This document shows, in pieces, positions 17,871 to 28,038 of a stretch of 64,000 bases of DNA (position 1 is its first letter; every line of letters begins with the position of its first letter). The position numbers were made by a program, and so were the translations under genes. Under the pieces are notes generated by a model. That model saw only the letters and a list, made by a program, of their open reading frames with translations. It did not search any database and was not told where the DNA came from. This stretch comes from DAOUKH01 sp965219875 (GTDB lineage: Bacteria; Chloroflexota; Dehalococcoidia; SHYB01). The stretch spans positions 1,397,579-1,461,578 of the forward strand of contig CBDCOW010000003.1 of the NCBI GenBank assembly GCA_965219875.1. The letters run 5' to 3'.

Positions 17871-18479
17871 GTGGACTTTCTCCCCGCAGCCGCCCCCATC
17901 GTCCGGCTCATCGAAGAGCTGGGCAAGCTGCCGAGCGTCGGCCCCAAGACGGCGCAACGCCTCGCGTATCATCTGATTCGCGCCCCTAAGGAAGAGGCAC
18001 GCGCCCTCTCCGCCGCCATCGCCGCGGTCGTCGACCAGGTCGTCTTCTGTACGGAGTGCCAGAACATCACCGACGTGGACCCGTGCTCGATCTGCGCCGA
18101 CCCCGGGCGCGCCGACGGCGTCATCTGCGTCGTCGAGCAGCCGCTCGATATTTTGGCGTTGGAGAAAACGTCGGCGTTCAGGGGCCGTTATCACGTGCTG
18201 CACGGGGCCATCTCGCCGCTCAACGGGGTCGGCCCCCGCGACCTGAAGCTCGACGAGCTCGTCGCTCGGGTCGAGGCCGCGGAAGTCTCGGAGATCATCC
18301 TCGCCACCAACCCCAACCTGGAAGGCGAGGCCACCGCGACCTACGTCCAGCGCCAACTCCAAGGGAGGCCGCTGAAGATCACCCGCCTCGCCCGGGGCCT
18401 TCCCTCGGGCGCCGACCTCGAATACGCCGACGAAGTCACCCTCGCTCGCGCCCTCGAAGGCCGCCAGGAAATGAGCTAG
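17871..18479 (+). CDS. recR: Recombination protein RecR
   Basis: Part of the RecFOR pathway that loads RecA at gaps. The 202-residue protein has the helix-hairpin-helix LGKLPSVGPKTAQRLAYHL, the zinc finger CTECQNITDVDPCSIC (Cys-x2-Cys and Cys-x2-Cys), and a Toprim domain starting ICVVEQPLDILALEKT with GAISPLNGVGP. The start is GTG at 17871; the family N-terminus aligns there. recO, another member of the pathway, is encoded at 25.2 kb. Confidence 0.96.
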   Translation: MDFLPAAAPIVRLIEELGKLPSVGPKTAQRLAYHLIRAPKEEARALSAAIAAVVDQVVFCTECQNITDVDPCSICADPGRADGVICVVEQPLDILALEKTSAFRGRYHVLHGAISPLNGVGPRDLKLDELVARVEAAEVSEIILATNPNLEGEATATYVQRQLQGRPLKITRLARGLPSGADLEYADEVTLARALEGRQEMS

Positions 18480-18486
18480 CCGCCTC

Positions 18487-19551
18487 CTACCGGAAGCGCG
18501 GCATCACCTTCTCGGCGAACAGTTCCATCGAGCGGCGCACCCGGTCGTAGGGCATCCCGCCGAAGCTGAACCCGATGAGGACGTTCCGAAAGCCCGACGC
18601 CTGCAGATGCCGGACGCGCTCGACGCCGCGCTCCGCGTCGCCGTAGATGAAGGCGTTCCAGTAGCCGTCGTAGTCCTGATAGCCCCGCCCGCCGGGATGC
18701 CTGTAGTTCTCCCTTACCAGTTCCTGGATGCCGGGCGGCCAGGTGTCGAGGTCGCTGGGGAAGTTCACCGAATCGACCGATTCGCTGAACCGGGCGACGA
18801 CAGGCTTGGCCTCGTCGTAGGACTCGGCGTTGGTGGGCGCGAGGTACGAGGTCTGCATCACTGCGGCGCGTTCTAGGGTTGCGTCCACGGCCGCGGCGGG
18901 GTGTCCGTGGCCTGCCGCCGCGACGCGGTAGCGCTCCCTGATCTCGGCGAAGTGTTTCCGCCCTCGGTAGGCCACGTAGAAGGGAAGGCCGAGCTTCGCC
19001 GCGAGGTCGATCGTCGGCTGCGAGCCGGTCGTGGCGACGTAGGCGCTGGGGTGCGGCTTGGTGCGGGGCCGCGGCCGAATCGACGCCTTAGGGATGGTGA
19101 AGTGCCGCCCATCGTAGGAGAACTCGTCCTGCGTCCACGCCGCGAAGATGATCTCCAGGGCCTCGCGAAAGCGCTCCTCCGACTCACGCTGGTCGACGCC
19201 GTACCCCATGAACTCGCGAGGGCCGTAGCCCTTGGCGAACCCCACGTCGAGCCGGCCCTCGCTCAGGATGTCGAGCATCGCCGTCTGCTCCGCGACGCGG
19301 ACGGGGTGCGACAGCGGCAGGACGTTCGCCGCCGTCCCGATGCGGATGTGTTTGGTGCGGGCCGCCACGTGGGTCGCCAGCAGCAAGGGGTCCGGGGTGA
19401 TGCAGTAGCCGTGGAAATGGTGCTCCGCCATCCAGACCGCGTCGAAGCCGAGCTCCTCGGCGTAGACGAGCAGGTCGGCTTCGTTGCGGTAGACCTCGGC
19501 GTCGGCCCCGCCGTCCGGCGACTGGACAAGAGCGAAGACGATGAAACGCAT
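18487..19551 (-). CDS. LLM-class flavin-dependent oxidoreductase
   Basis: A 354-residue luciferase-like monooxygenase. The ATG at 19551 is preceded by GGAAGG at normal spacing, and MRFIVFALVQSPDGG aligns with the family. Features are VWMAEHHFHGYCITPDPLLL, HIRIGTAANVLPLSHPVRVAEQ, DILSEGRLDVGFAKGYGPREF and a long insertion before the C-terminal helix. The EHHF motif places it with FMN-dependent bacterial-luciferase-type enzymes rather than typical F420 ones. Substrate unknown. It ends seven bases from the convergent recR. Confidence 0.87.
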   Translation of the reverse strand: MRFIVFALVQSPDGGADAEVYRNEADLLVYAEELGFDAVWMAEHHFHGYCITPDPLLLATHVAARTKHIRIGTAANVLPLSHPVRVAEQTAMLDILSEGRLDVGFAKGYGPREFMGYGVDQRESEERFREALEIIFAAWTQDEFSYDGRHFTIPKASIRPRPRTKPHPSAYVATTGSQPTIDLAAKLGLPFYVAYRGRKHFAEIRERYRVAAAGHGHPAAAVDATLERAAVMQTSYLAPTNAESYDEAKPVVARFSESVDSVNFPSDLDTWPPGIQELVRENYRHPGGRGYQDYDGYWNAFIYGDAERGVERVRHLQASGFRNVLIGFSFGGMPYDRVRRSMELFAEKVMPRFR

Positions 19552-19576
19552 CACAAGCCTTCCTGGAAACGTCCGA

Positions 19577-19605
19577 ACCCTAGCACGAGGCGTATACACC
19601 AACAA
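19577..19605 (-). promoter_or_regulatory. Possible promoter of the 18487-19551 oxidoreductase
   Basis: On the minus strand TTGTTG (19605-19600), a 17-base spacer and TAGGGT (19582-19577), about 25 bases before the start codon. The -10 box is weak, so this is tentative. Confidence 0.35.
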
Positions 19606-19763
19606 GGCGCGGCCTTTCCCGCTCCCTCTGGAAGCCCTCGCGCAACCTCGGCGTTCCGGTGCGGATAGACGGGGAGGCCGCGCCCCAAGATCAACGAAGC
19701 GCACGCCGGGCGATCACCCGCCGCCGGCCCCATAATGGGCACGGTCAGGAGCTACAAAGCGAC

Positions 19764-20789
19764 ATGCGCTATCCGTGGGCCAACATCCTGATCGGCGTGG
19801 CGCTGACGGTCTCGGTCGTCACCGGCTTCCTGACGCTGACCAGCAACCACTCCCCCTTCCTCGGCGACATGCACGCCGCCGCCAGCCTCGCCGTCGTCGC
19901 CGTGTTCTGGTGGAAGGCGTGGAACATCCGCGGCGGACTCCGCCAGTGGCGCCGCCGCCCCGCCTCGACGGCGGCCTCGATCACCCTGGCCGCGGTCCTC
20001 ATCGGCCTCGTCTTCACCGGCGTCTACTGGAGCAACGTCGGGCCGTTCAACTTCCTCGGCCTCAGCGGGATGACCTGGCACGGCGTCCTCGCCATCCCTG
20101 CCGTCGTCCTCGTGCTCTGGCACGTCCTCCGCCGCCTCTATTCGGTGCGCCCCCGCTACTGGGCCGACCGCCGCACGTTCATGCGGACGGCCGCCGCGGC
20201 CCTCGGCGGGCTGGCCCTGTGGCGCATCGGCGAGGCCGCCGCCCCGCTCCTCGACCTTCCCGCCGCCGACCGCCGCTTCACCGGCTCCTACGCCGTCGGC
20301 GACTTCACCGGCAACGACTTCCCCCGCGTCATCTGGCTCTCCGACAGCGCCCCGGCGCTCAACGAATCGGCGTGGCGGCTCCAAGTCGAAGGCCAGGTCG
20401 CGCGCCCCGTCCGGCTCGACTACGCGGCCGCCCAGGGCTACGACGACGAGCTCGAGGCCACGCTCGACTGCACCGGCGGCTGGCACTCGACGCAGCGCTG
20501 GCGCGGCGTCCGCCTCGACCGCCTCCTCGACCGGGCCGGTCTGTCCGACGAGGCCGCGAGCATCACCGTCCGCTCGGCGACGGGCTACGAGCGCCGCTTC
20601 AGCCTCGGCGAGGCCCGCGGCTACCTGCTCGCGACGCACGTCTCCGGCGAGCGGCTCTCAAAGGGGCACGGCTTCCCGGTCCGCTTGGTGGCCCCCGACA
20701 AGCGCGGCTATGATTGGGTGAAATGGGTAACGCAAATACACGTCAACGACACGAGCAAGTGGTGGCAGCCGCCGCTCCCGCTGCAATGA
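19764..20789 (+). CDS. Membrane cytochrome-b-like / sulfite-oxidase-type molybdopterin fusion
   Basis: A 341-residue protein. Residues 1-125 carry four hydrophobic segments with histidines (for example in GDMHAAAS, MTWHGVLA and LWHVLRR), resembling a small cytochrome b561-like anchor. At about residue 134 is a twin-arginine-like run RRTFMRTAAAALGG, then a sulfite-oxidase-type molybdopterin domain with the Mo-ligand Cys in LDCTGGWHS and SLGEARGYLLATHVSGE. This suggests an extracytoplasmic oxidoreductase that passes electrons through its own haem anchor, though haem binding is inferred. The start at 19764 has GGAG upstream. It overlaps the next small ORF by ATGA. Confidence 0.85.
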   Translation: MRYPWANILIGVALTVSVVTGFLTLTSNHSPFLGDMHAAASLAVVAVFWWKAWNIRGGLRQWRRRPASTAASITLAAVLIGLVFTGVYWSNVGPFNFLGLSGMTWHGVLAIPAVVLVLWHVLRRLYSVRPRYWADRRTFMRTAAAALGGLALWRIGEAAAPLLDLPAADRRFTGSYAVGDFTGNDFPRVIWLSDSAPALNESAWRLQVEGQVARPVRLDYAAAQGYDDELEATLDCTGGWHSTQRWRGVRLDRLLDRAGLSDEAASITVRSATGYERRFSLGEARGYLLATHVSGERLSKGHGFPVRLVAPDKRGYDWVKWVTQIHVNDTSKWWQPPLPLQ

Positions 20790-20947
20790 GCGAGCGCCGC
20801 CAGCCCGTCTGGGCTCGACCGTGGACGCGCCTCTGGCGCTGGGCCGTCCGCGCGGCGAACTGGCTCAACGGTACGGCCCACGCGCGGCCCGCTGAGCCGC
20901 TCTCCCGCTGCGCCTACGACCAGATGATGGTCGTCATGGCCAAGTGA
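20786..20947 (+). CDS. Small 53-residue protein coupled to the oxidoreductase
   Basis: Starts with an ATG that overlaps the upstream stop as ATGA, which indicates translational coupling and supports a real gene despite its size. The product is Trp/Arg-rich at the N-terminus (WARPWTRLWRWAVRAANWL, an amphipathic stretch) and has one Cys. No known family is recognised. It could be a subunit or assembly factor of the molybdopterin protein, but that rests on position only. Confidence 0.5.
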   Translation: MSERRQPVWARPWTRLWRWAVRAANWLNGTAHARPAEPLSRCAYDQMMVVMAK

Positions 20948-21017
20948 GACGACGAGAGCGTCGCCGTCGGCGGCATCTACGAAGCAGCAGGCCGCAGGCC
21001 CAAGGGCCGCCTCTAAC

Positions 21018-23462
21018 CTAGCGGCCGTGGCGGCGCCGGAACGCGAACCACCCGCCCGCCACGAGGGCCAGTCCGGCCGCCACCGCGACCACGATCCAGA
21101 CCGCCGTGCCTAGGCCGTCGCTGTCATCGTCCTGCGGCTCCGGCGTATGTGTGGGCGTCGGCGACAGTGGCGGCGTCGGTAACCGCAGATCGTCCAGTAG
21201 AGCAAGACTGTCCAATACCCCTGAGTCCAGCGGGCCCAGCGCATTGCCCCGCAGATCGAGCGTCGCGAGCGAGCCAAGCCCGTCAACCACCCCGGCCTCC
21301 AAGGTGCTCAACTTGTTGTATGACACATCGAGGGTCGTGAGCGAACCAAGCCCACCGAACACGCCAGCCTCCAACGCCGCCAAATCGTTGAGCGACAGGT
21401 TCAGCGACTGCAGCGAGGCGACGCCCTCGAAGACGCCAAGTTCCAGCGAGGTCACTGCGTTGTATGACAGATCCAGAGTCGTGAGAGAGCCGAGTTGGCC
21501 GAACACTCCAGCCTCCACCGAGATCAATTCGTTGTTCCCCAGGCGGAGCGTCGTGAGCGACCCAAGCCCGTCGAATATCCCCGCCTCCAGTGTTGTCAAC
21601 ACGTTGCCCTCGAGATCGAGCCACGCGAGCGACCCAACTCCTTCGAACCCCCCGACCTCCACCGAGATCAATTCGTTGTACCCCAAGCGGAGCGTCGTAA
21701 GCGACCCAAGCCCGTCGAATATCCCCGCCTTCATCCTGGTTAACGCGTTGCCGCCGAGATCGAGCCACGCGAGCGAGGGAAGCTCGTCAAACTGCCTAGC
21801 CTCAAGGGTGGTTATGTCGTTACCTGCGAGATTGAGCCAAGTGAGTGAGGCAAGGCCATCGAACACCCGCGCCTCCAACGCGGTCAACACATTGAAGTAA
21901 AGAGCGAGTGACGTAAGTTCGCCAAGCCCATCGAACGCTCCCTCCCTAATCAAGTTCAACTCGTTGACTGCCAGATCGAGCGTCGTGAGCGAGCCAAGCC
22001 CGTCGAACGTTCCGGCCTCCAATGCGGTCAACACGTTGAACCCTAGATCGAGCGTCGTGAGCGAGCCAAGCCCGTCGAAGGTTCCGGCCTTCAGTGTTGT
22101 CAACACGTTGCCATACAGATCGAGCGTCGTGAGCGAGCCAAGCCCGTCGAACGTTCCGACCTCCAGCCCGGTCAACGCGTTGTCGCTGAGATCAAGCGTC
22201 GTGAGTGAGCCAAGCCCGTCGAACGTTCCGGCCTCCAGCCCGGTCAACGCGTTGTCGCCGAGATCAAGCGTCGTGAGTGAGCCGAGCCCGTCGAACGTTC
22301 CGGCCTCCAGCCCGGTCAACGCGTTGTCGCCGAGATCGAGCGTCGTGAGGGCGCCGAGCCCGTCGAAGTCACCGGGCTGCAATCGGCCGATCTTCCGCGA
22401 ACTGAGGCGTAGTGTCCCAACGATCCCCGCGAGATGCTCGCCCGTAACCATTGCACAATGGTCGACACGCTTGATCCTCGTGTTCGAGAGAATGGCCTCT
22501 TGGACTTGGGGGGTGCGGCCGCAGATGCCCCTGGGATCATCACCCTGTGGTTCCGGGGCCGGTGCGGATTTGGGCAGCAGTGTTGGCAGCGGCAGGTCCT
22601 CCAGCGAGGCGGAGCCGTCGAACCTCCAATCCTGCGCGCCGTCGAACTTGTTGTTGTAGAGATTGAGCGTTGTGAGCGAGTCGAGCCCGTTGAACAGCCC
22701 ATCCTCGAACGCGGTCAGTTTGTTGCCCCTCAGATCGAGCGTCGTGAGCGACGAGAGACCATCGAAGACCCCAGCCTCCAGTGAGGTCAGCCTATTGAGC
22801 GACAGATCGAGCGCCGTAAGGGAAGAGAGGCCGTCGAACACACCGGGGGCGAACGCAGTTAACTTGTTGGCCTGCAGATCAAGGGTTGTGAGCGAGGGGA
22901 GCCCATCGAACGGCCCAGCCTTGAGTGAGGTCAACCGGTTGCTGTCGAGAGAGAGGGTCGTGAGCGAGGAAAGCCCGGTGAACACCTCCTCCTCCAATGA
23001 GGTCAGCCCATTGAGCGACAGATCGAGCATCCCAAGGGAAGAGAGACCGTCGAACACTCCCGCCTCTAGCGATGCCAATCTGTTGTGCTGCAGCGTGAGT
23101 ACCGTCACCGAGCTCAGGCCATCGAAGTCGCCCGCCCGCAACCGTTTGATCTTCCACCAGTTGAGATCAAGCTCCCCGCGGACCTCGGCCAGATGCGCAT
23201 CAGTGACGAACGCGCAGTGATCGACTTCTTCAATCCTCCACAGGATGGCCTGACGCACTTGCGGGGTGCGGTTACAGATGCCGTCGCCGATATGCTCCGG
23301 CTCGACCGTAGCCGGCGCCGTTCTGGTGGGTAGCGGTGTGGGCGTGGGCTGATGTTGCCACCCAGTGGCCGCCCAGGCGGCGGACGGCGCCGCGAAGAGG
23401 AGCGCGGCCGCGGCGGCGAGCGCCGCTAAGGCGGCGCGGCGGCGAAGCGTCGGTTTCGGCAT
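21018..23462 (-). CDS. Secreted, membrane-anchored leucine-rich-repeat protein
   Basis: An 814-residue surface protein: signal peptide (AALAALAAAAALLFAAPSAAWA), a Thr/Pro stretch, two blocks of 24-residue LRRs, a short Pro/Thr linker and a C-terminal transmembrane helix (AVWIVVAVAAGLALVAGGW) followed by RRRHGR, a stop-transfer anchor. Each block opens with the same cap, ICNRTPQVRQAIL near residue 62 and ICGRTPQVQEAIL near 315, with a later conserved DHCA..VT. The repeats follow LTTLDLGDNALTGLEAGTFDG. It probably binds protein or polysaccharide outside the cell. The ligand is unknown. Confidence 0.9.
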   Translation of the reverse strand: MPKPTLRRRAALAALAAAAALLFAAPSAAWAATGWQHQPTPTPLPTRTAPATVEPEHIGDGICNRTPQVRQAILWRIEEVDHCAFVTDAHLAEVRGELDLNWWKIKRLRAGDFDGLSSVTVLTLQHNRLASLEAGVFDGLSSLGMLDLSLNGLTSLEEEVFTGLSSLTTLSLDSNRLTSLKAGPFDGLPSLTTLDLQANKLTAFAPGVFDGLSSLTALDLSLNRLTSLEAGVFDGLSSLTTLDLRGNKLTAFEDGLFNGLDSLTTLNLYNNKFDGAQDWRFDGSASLEDLPLPTLLPKSAPAPEPQGDDPRGICGRTPQVQEAILSNTRIKRVDHCAMVTGEHLAGIVGTLRLSSRKIGRLQPGDFDGLGALTTLDLGDNALTGLEAGTFDGLGSLTTLDLGDNALTGLEAGTFDGLGSLTTLDLSDNALTGLEVGTFDGLGSLTTLDLYGNVLTTLKAGTFDGLGSLTTLDLGFNVLTALEAGTFDGLGSLTTLDLAVNELNLIREGAFDGLGELTSLALYFNVLTALEARVFDGLASLTWLNLAGNDITTLEARQFDELPSLAWLDLGGNALTRMKAGIFDGLGSLTTLRLGYNELISVEVGGFEGVGSLAWLDLEGNVLTTLEAGIFDGLGSLTTLRLGNNELISVEAGVFGQLGSLTTLDLSYNAVTSLELGVFEGVASLQSLNLSLNDLAALEAGVFGGLGSLTTLDVSYNKLSTLEAGVVDGLGSLATLDLRGNALGPLDSGVLDSLALLDDLRLPTPPLSPTPTHTPEPQDDDSDGLGTAVWIVVAVAAGLALVAGGWFAFRRRHGR

Positions 23463-23538
23463 GAGACCTCCGCACTAAGGACGCGCTTACAGGCCGAAAG
23501 GTTCCATCCGCCCCCGCCGGGGCTAATGGGGAGGCGGC

Positions 23539-24615
23539 CTAGCCGATTTCGAGGACGCCGCGGGCGACTTCGCCCCGGTCGAGGGCCTGGAAGGCGGCGT
23601 TGACGTCTTCGAGGGGGAAGCGGCGGGTGATGAGCTCGTCGAGCTTCAGGCGGCCCGCCTTGTAGAGGCCGAGCAGCTTGTTGAACTCGATGTGGGGGCG
23701 CGCGGTGCCGTACATCGAGCCGATGATGGTCTTCTCCATGATCAGGTCGCGGGCGTCGATGGTCACCGGCGTCCTGACCGGAGCGTGGCCGACCCACACC
23801 GTGACACCGCGGAAGCGCGTGCAGTGCACGCTCTGCACGAAGGGCTCCTCGACGAGCCCGATGGCCTCGAAGGCGTAGTGGACGCCCTTGCGGCCGGTGA
23901 GGTCCTTGATGCGCCGCACTGGGTCTTCCTTCGCCGAGTTGACGGTGTGGGTTGCGCCGAACTCGACGCCCATGTCCAGCTTGTTGTCCAGCACGTCGAC
24001 GGCGATGATCGTCGTCGCGCCGGCGATACGCGCCCCCTGGATGACGTTGAGGCCGACGCCGCCGCAGCCGAAGACGGCCACGGTGCTGCCCGCCGTTACC
24101 CGGGCGGTGTTGATGGCCGCACCCACGCCCGTGGTGACGCCGCACCCCACGAGCGCCGCCTGGGGGAACGGGATGTCCTTGTCGATGGGCACGGCGGCGA
24201 CGTCGGGGACGACGGCGTACTCGGCCATCGTGCCCACGCCGGCCATGGGATAGAGGGTGACGTCTCCCGCCGTGGGGTAGCCTCTGGCACTGGGGGAGCG
24301 CTCACAGAGGTTCGGATAGCCGCTCTCGCAGCTCTCGCAGCGGCCGCAGTTCGTCTTCCACGAAAGCACCACGTGGTCGCCCTGGCTCACGCCTTGCACG
24401 TTGGGGCCGACGGCCTCGACAATCCCCGCTCCCTCGTGGCCGAGGATGCTGGGCAGCGGCACGATGTCCCAATCGCCCTTCACCACGTGCCAGTCCGAGT
24501 GGCACACGCCGCTCGCCATGATCTTGACCATCACCTCGCCGGGCCCGGGCTCCGGCAATTCGACGGACTGCACCTCGACGGGCTTCTTCACTTCATACAG
24601 GACGGCGGCTTTCAT
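23539..24615 (-). CDS. Zinc-dependent alcohol dehydrogenase (MDR family)
   Basis: A 358-residue medium-chain dehydrogenase. The catalytic zinc ligands are Cys in GVCHSDWHVV and His in GHEGAGIVE; the structural zinc site is CGRCESCESGYPNLCERS with four Cys. The NAD(P) loop is FGCGGVGLNVI. The order resembles class III/S-(hydroxymethyl)mycothiol-type dehydrogenases (NLCERS, GVTTGVGAAINTA), but the thiol cofactor and substrate are unproven. The ATG at 24615 follows GGAGG at eight bases and has a clear promoter. Confidence 0.92.
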   Translation of the reverse strand: MKAAVLYEVKKPVEVQSVELPEPGPGEVMVKIMASGVCHSDWHVVKGDWDIVPLPSILGHEGAGIVEAVGPNVQGVSQGDHVVLSWKTNCGRCESCESGYPNLCERSPSARGYPTAGDVTLYPMAGVGTMAEYAVVPDVAAVPIDKDIPFPQAALVGCGVTTGVGAAINTARVTAGSTVAVFGCGGVGLNVIQGARIAGATTIIAVDVLDNKLDMGVEFGATHTVNSAKEDPVRRIKDLTGRKGVHYAFEAIGLVEEPFVQSVHCTRFRGVTVWVGHAPVRTPVTIDARDLIMEKTIIGSMYGTARPHIEFNKLLGLYKAGRLKLDELITRRFPLEDVNAAFQALDRGEVARGVLEIG

Positions 24616-24653
24616 GCAATGGCCTCCTAGGGAACGGCAGGGGAATGTGAGGG

Positions 24654-24682
24654 ATTGTAGACGGCGCGGTGCGGTCAAGCAA
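24654..24682 (-). promoter_or_regulatory. Promoter of the alcohol dehydrogenase gene
   Basis: On the minus strand TTGCTT (24682-24677), a 17-base spacer and TACAAT (24659-24654). The start codon is 39 bases downstream of the -10. It lies between the dehydrogenase and the upstream selenoprotein gene, so the two are probably transcribed separately. Confidence 0.55.
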
Positions 24683-24699
24683 AGCGCACACGCTCGCGC

Positions 24700-25116
24700 T
24701 CAGCCCCGCATAAAGAAGCCCAGCGGGCCGCGCAGGGTGGCGACGACGCCGTAGGCCAGCTCGTGGAGTGGCCACAGTGGGGGCAGGCTGAGGAGAGCGG
24801 CGATGGGGGCCAGCCGGGTGAGGCGGGCGGCCCGCCTAATCGCCTCGCCGCCGTGGTACTCGACGCCCTCCGGCGTCACGAAGTGGAAAGACCGGCGCAC
24901 CTCTTCAGGGTTCAGAGCTTCGAGGAGGCCGCTGCCCGGCAACTCCGTGAACGGCATGGTAATGACGGGCGTCTTCGCCATGCCGGTCAGCCGCCTCACC
25001 GAGGCCGCGCAGAAGGCTCAGTCGCCGTCGTAGACCAAGACGTGCGTCTCCGGCGGCGTTGCCGTGTGCGTCGGGCTCCGCCAGCGCCACAACGCCCTGA
25101 AAACTCCTCGAAGCAA
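24700..25116 (-). CDS. DCC-family (DUF393) thiol-disulfide oxidoreductase, predicted selenoprotein
   Basis: The frame reads through a TGA at 25020-25018 placed exactly at the first Cys of the family's DxxCxxC-type redox motif: VLVYDGD-U33-AFC36. Downstream homology continues with no gap to 24700 (VRRLTGM, SFHFVTPEGVEYHGGEAI, LHELAYGVVATLRG), as in DUF393 proteins of about 130-140 residues; here 138 with Sec. The TTG start at 25116 has GGAGG eight bases upstream; no ATG is available before the TGA. A hairpin lies just 3' of the UGA. Reading TGA as Sec is inference, backed by a second Sec gene at 38 kb. The alternative is a pseudogene. It probably acts as a UxxC redox enzyme, with partner unknown. 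Confidence 0.82.
24993..25005 (-). promoter_or_regulatory. Possible bacterial SECIS hairpin in the DCC gene
   Basis: In the minus-strand mRNA, GCCTC (25005-25001), loop GGU, then GAGGC (24997-24993) form a perfect 5-bp stem. The loop begins 18 bases after the UGA and contains G residues, in the distance range where bacterial SelB-binding SECIS loops occur. Folding was done by eye. Confidence 0.45.
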
Positions 25117-25220
25117 GCCCCTCTCCTCCGTACCGTCCTTATCGCCCAAGGATAGCACCGGCGCCGCGATGGGCGTCCCTCCCGCCCGTGCTACACTCGG
25201 GCTGCTCTTGGGCGCTCGTT

Positions 25221-26009
25221 ATGTCCGACACTCGCTTCTACAAGACGGAGGGGATCGTCGTCCGGCTTATCCCCATCGGCGAGGCGGACCGCGTCGTGAC
25301 GCTGTTCACGCCGCAGCATGGCAAGGCGCGGGCCGTGGCCCGCGGGGCCCGGCGGGTGAAGAGCCGGGTCGGCGGCCACGTCGAGCTGCTGGCCCGCGTC
25401 CGGGTCCTGATCCGCCGCGGCAAGACGCTCGACGTGCTCTCCCAAGCCGAGACCATCGACAGCAATATCGCGCTGCGGCAGGACCTCTGGCGCACCACCT
25501 GCGGCCTCTATATGGCCGAACTCGTCGACCGCTTCAGCCGTGAGGAGCTGGAGAACGCCGGCCTCTACCAACTCCTGCGGCACTGCCTCAGCGAGCTCGC
25601 CGGCGCGCCAAGCCCTGATCTGCTCACGCGCTACTTCGAGGTACGGATGTTGACGCTGACCGGCTTTCGGCCGGAGGTCTTCCGCTGCGTGCAGTGCGGC
25701 GGTGACTTGGCCCCGGCGGCCCAGGCGTTCAGCCCCGCCGCCGGAGGCGTCGTCTGCCCCGCCTGCCGCGGCGGGGAGGGCGCCGGCATCCGGTCCCTGA
25801 GCCTGAACGCGCTCAAGGTGGTGCGGCTCTTCCTGCGCTCCGACCTCGACGCCGCGATGGGCGTGCGGGTGCAACGGGACCTCGCGGTTGAACTGGAGCA
25901 TCTACTCAGGCAATATATCCGCTACGTGCTCGAACAAGACATGAAGAGCACCGATTTCCTCGACCTGCTCCGCCGGCAGCGGGAAACGCTGCCCGCGTCC
26001 ACGTCCTGA
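25221..26009 (+). CDS. recO: DNA repair protein RecO
   Basis: RecFOR-pathway protein of 262 residues that anneals and loads at SSB-coated gaps. It has an N-terminal OB fold (TRFYKTEGIVVRLIPIGEADRVVTLFT), a central helical part with the TCGLYMAELVDRF segment, and a zinc-finger-like module with Cys in CVQCGGDL and CPACRGG. The ATG at 25221 aligns with the family start. The accC gene follows after 17 bases; recR is at 17.9 kb. Confidence 0.93.
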   Translation: MSDTRFYKTEGIVVRLIPIGEADRVVTLFTPQHGKARAVARGARRVKSRVGGHVELLARVRVLIRRGKTLDVLSQAETIDSNIALRQDLWRTTCGLYMAELVDRFSREELENAGLYQLLRHCLSELAGAPSPDLLTRYFEVRMLTLTGFRPEVFRCVQCGGDLAPAAQAFSPAAGGVVCPACRGGEGAGIRSLSLNALKVVRLFLRSDLDAAMGVRVQRDLAVELEHLLRQYIRYVLEQDMKSTDFLDLLRRQRETLPASTS

Positions 26010-26026
26010 GGCTCCACGAGGCGCTC

Positions 26027-27528
<1,502 letters not shown>

Positions 27529-27538
<10 letters not shown>

Positions 27539-28038
27539 AGCGCTTTCGCGTGCTCGTCGACGGCGAGCCCTACGAGCTGACCGTCGAGCAGCAGGACGGA
27601 CGTCTCGTCGTTAAGTCGGACGAACGGGAGTGGTCGGCGGACTTGCAGCAGTTCAGCGGCACGAATCTCGTCTCGCTGATACTCGACGGACGCTCACTCG
27701 AATTCCTGGTCGACCGGACGGGCGACCGCTACTCCGTGCTCCGTCTGACCGAGCGCTACGACGTGACGGTGCGTCCGGCGTGGGCCGCCGCGCAGGGCGG
27801 CGGCTTTGGGGACGACTCGACCGCGGAGGTCAGCATTGAGAGCCCCATCGTGGGCGTGCTCGTCGACGTACAGGTGACCCGCGGGCAGGCGGTCGGCAAA
27901 GGCGACCTCCTGCTGGTGATCGAGGCGATGAAGATGCAGAACGAGATCCGCGCGCCTCGCGACGGCGTCGTCAAGGCCCTCAGGGCCAAGGCGGGCGACA
28001 AGGTCTCGATGCGTCAGCCGCTGCTCGTCCTCGCTTAG
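27529..28038 (+). CDS. Biotin carboxyl carrier protein
   Basis: A 169-residue protein with the biotinylation motif EAMKMQNE near residue 132; the Lys is the biotin site. The C-terminal 75 residues are a complete biotinyl-lipoyl domain (IESPIVGVLVDVQVTRGQ through LVLA). The N-terminal 90 residues (FRVLVDGEPYELTVEQQDG) resemble the domain preceding BCCP in propionyl-/oxaloacetate-type carboxylases rather than the Ala/Pro hinge of E. coli AccB. The GTG start overlaps accC by 10 bases. It meets the MFS gene tail to tail with a four-base overlap. Confidence 0.92.

Noticed and set aside
21900..22350. Regular 72-base repeats that might look like a CRISPR array or satellite
   Set aside because: They are in frame and encode 24-residue leucine-rich repeats; no spacer-like variation or cas genes are present.
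25018..25020. TGA in the DCC gene as an ordinary nonsense mutation
   Set aside because: It falls exactly on the redox Cys codon, the rest of the frame is intact, a hairpin follows, and another Sec gene exists in the window. Kept as Sec, with a pseudogene as the alternative.
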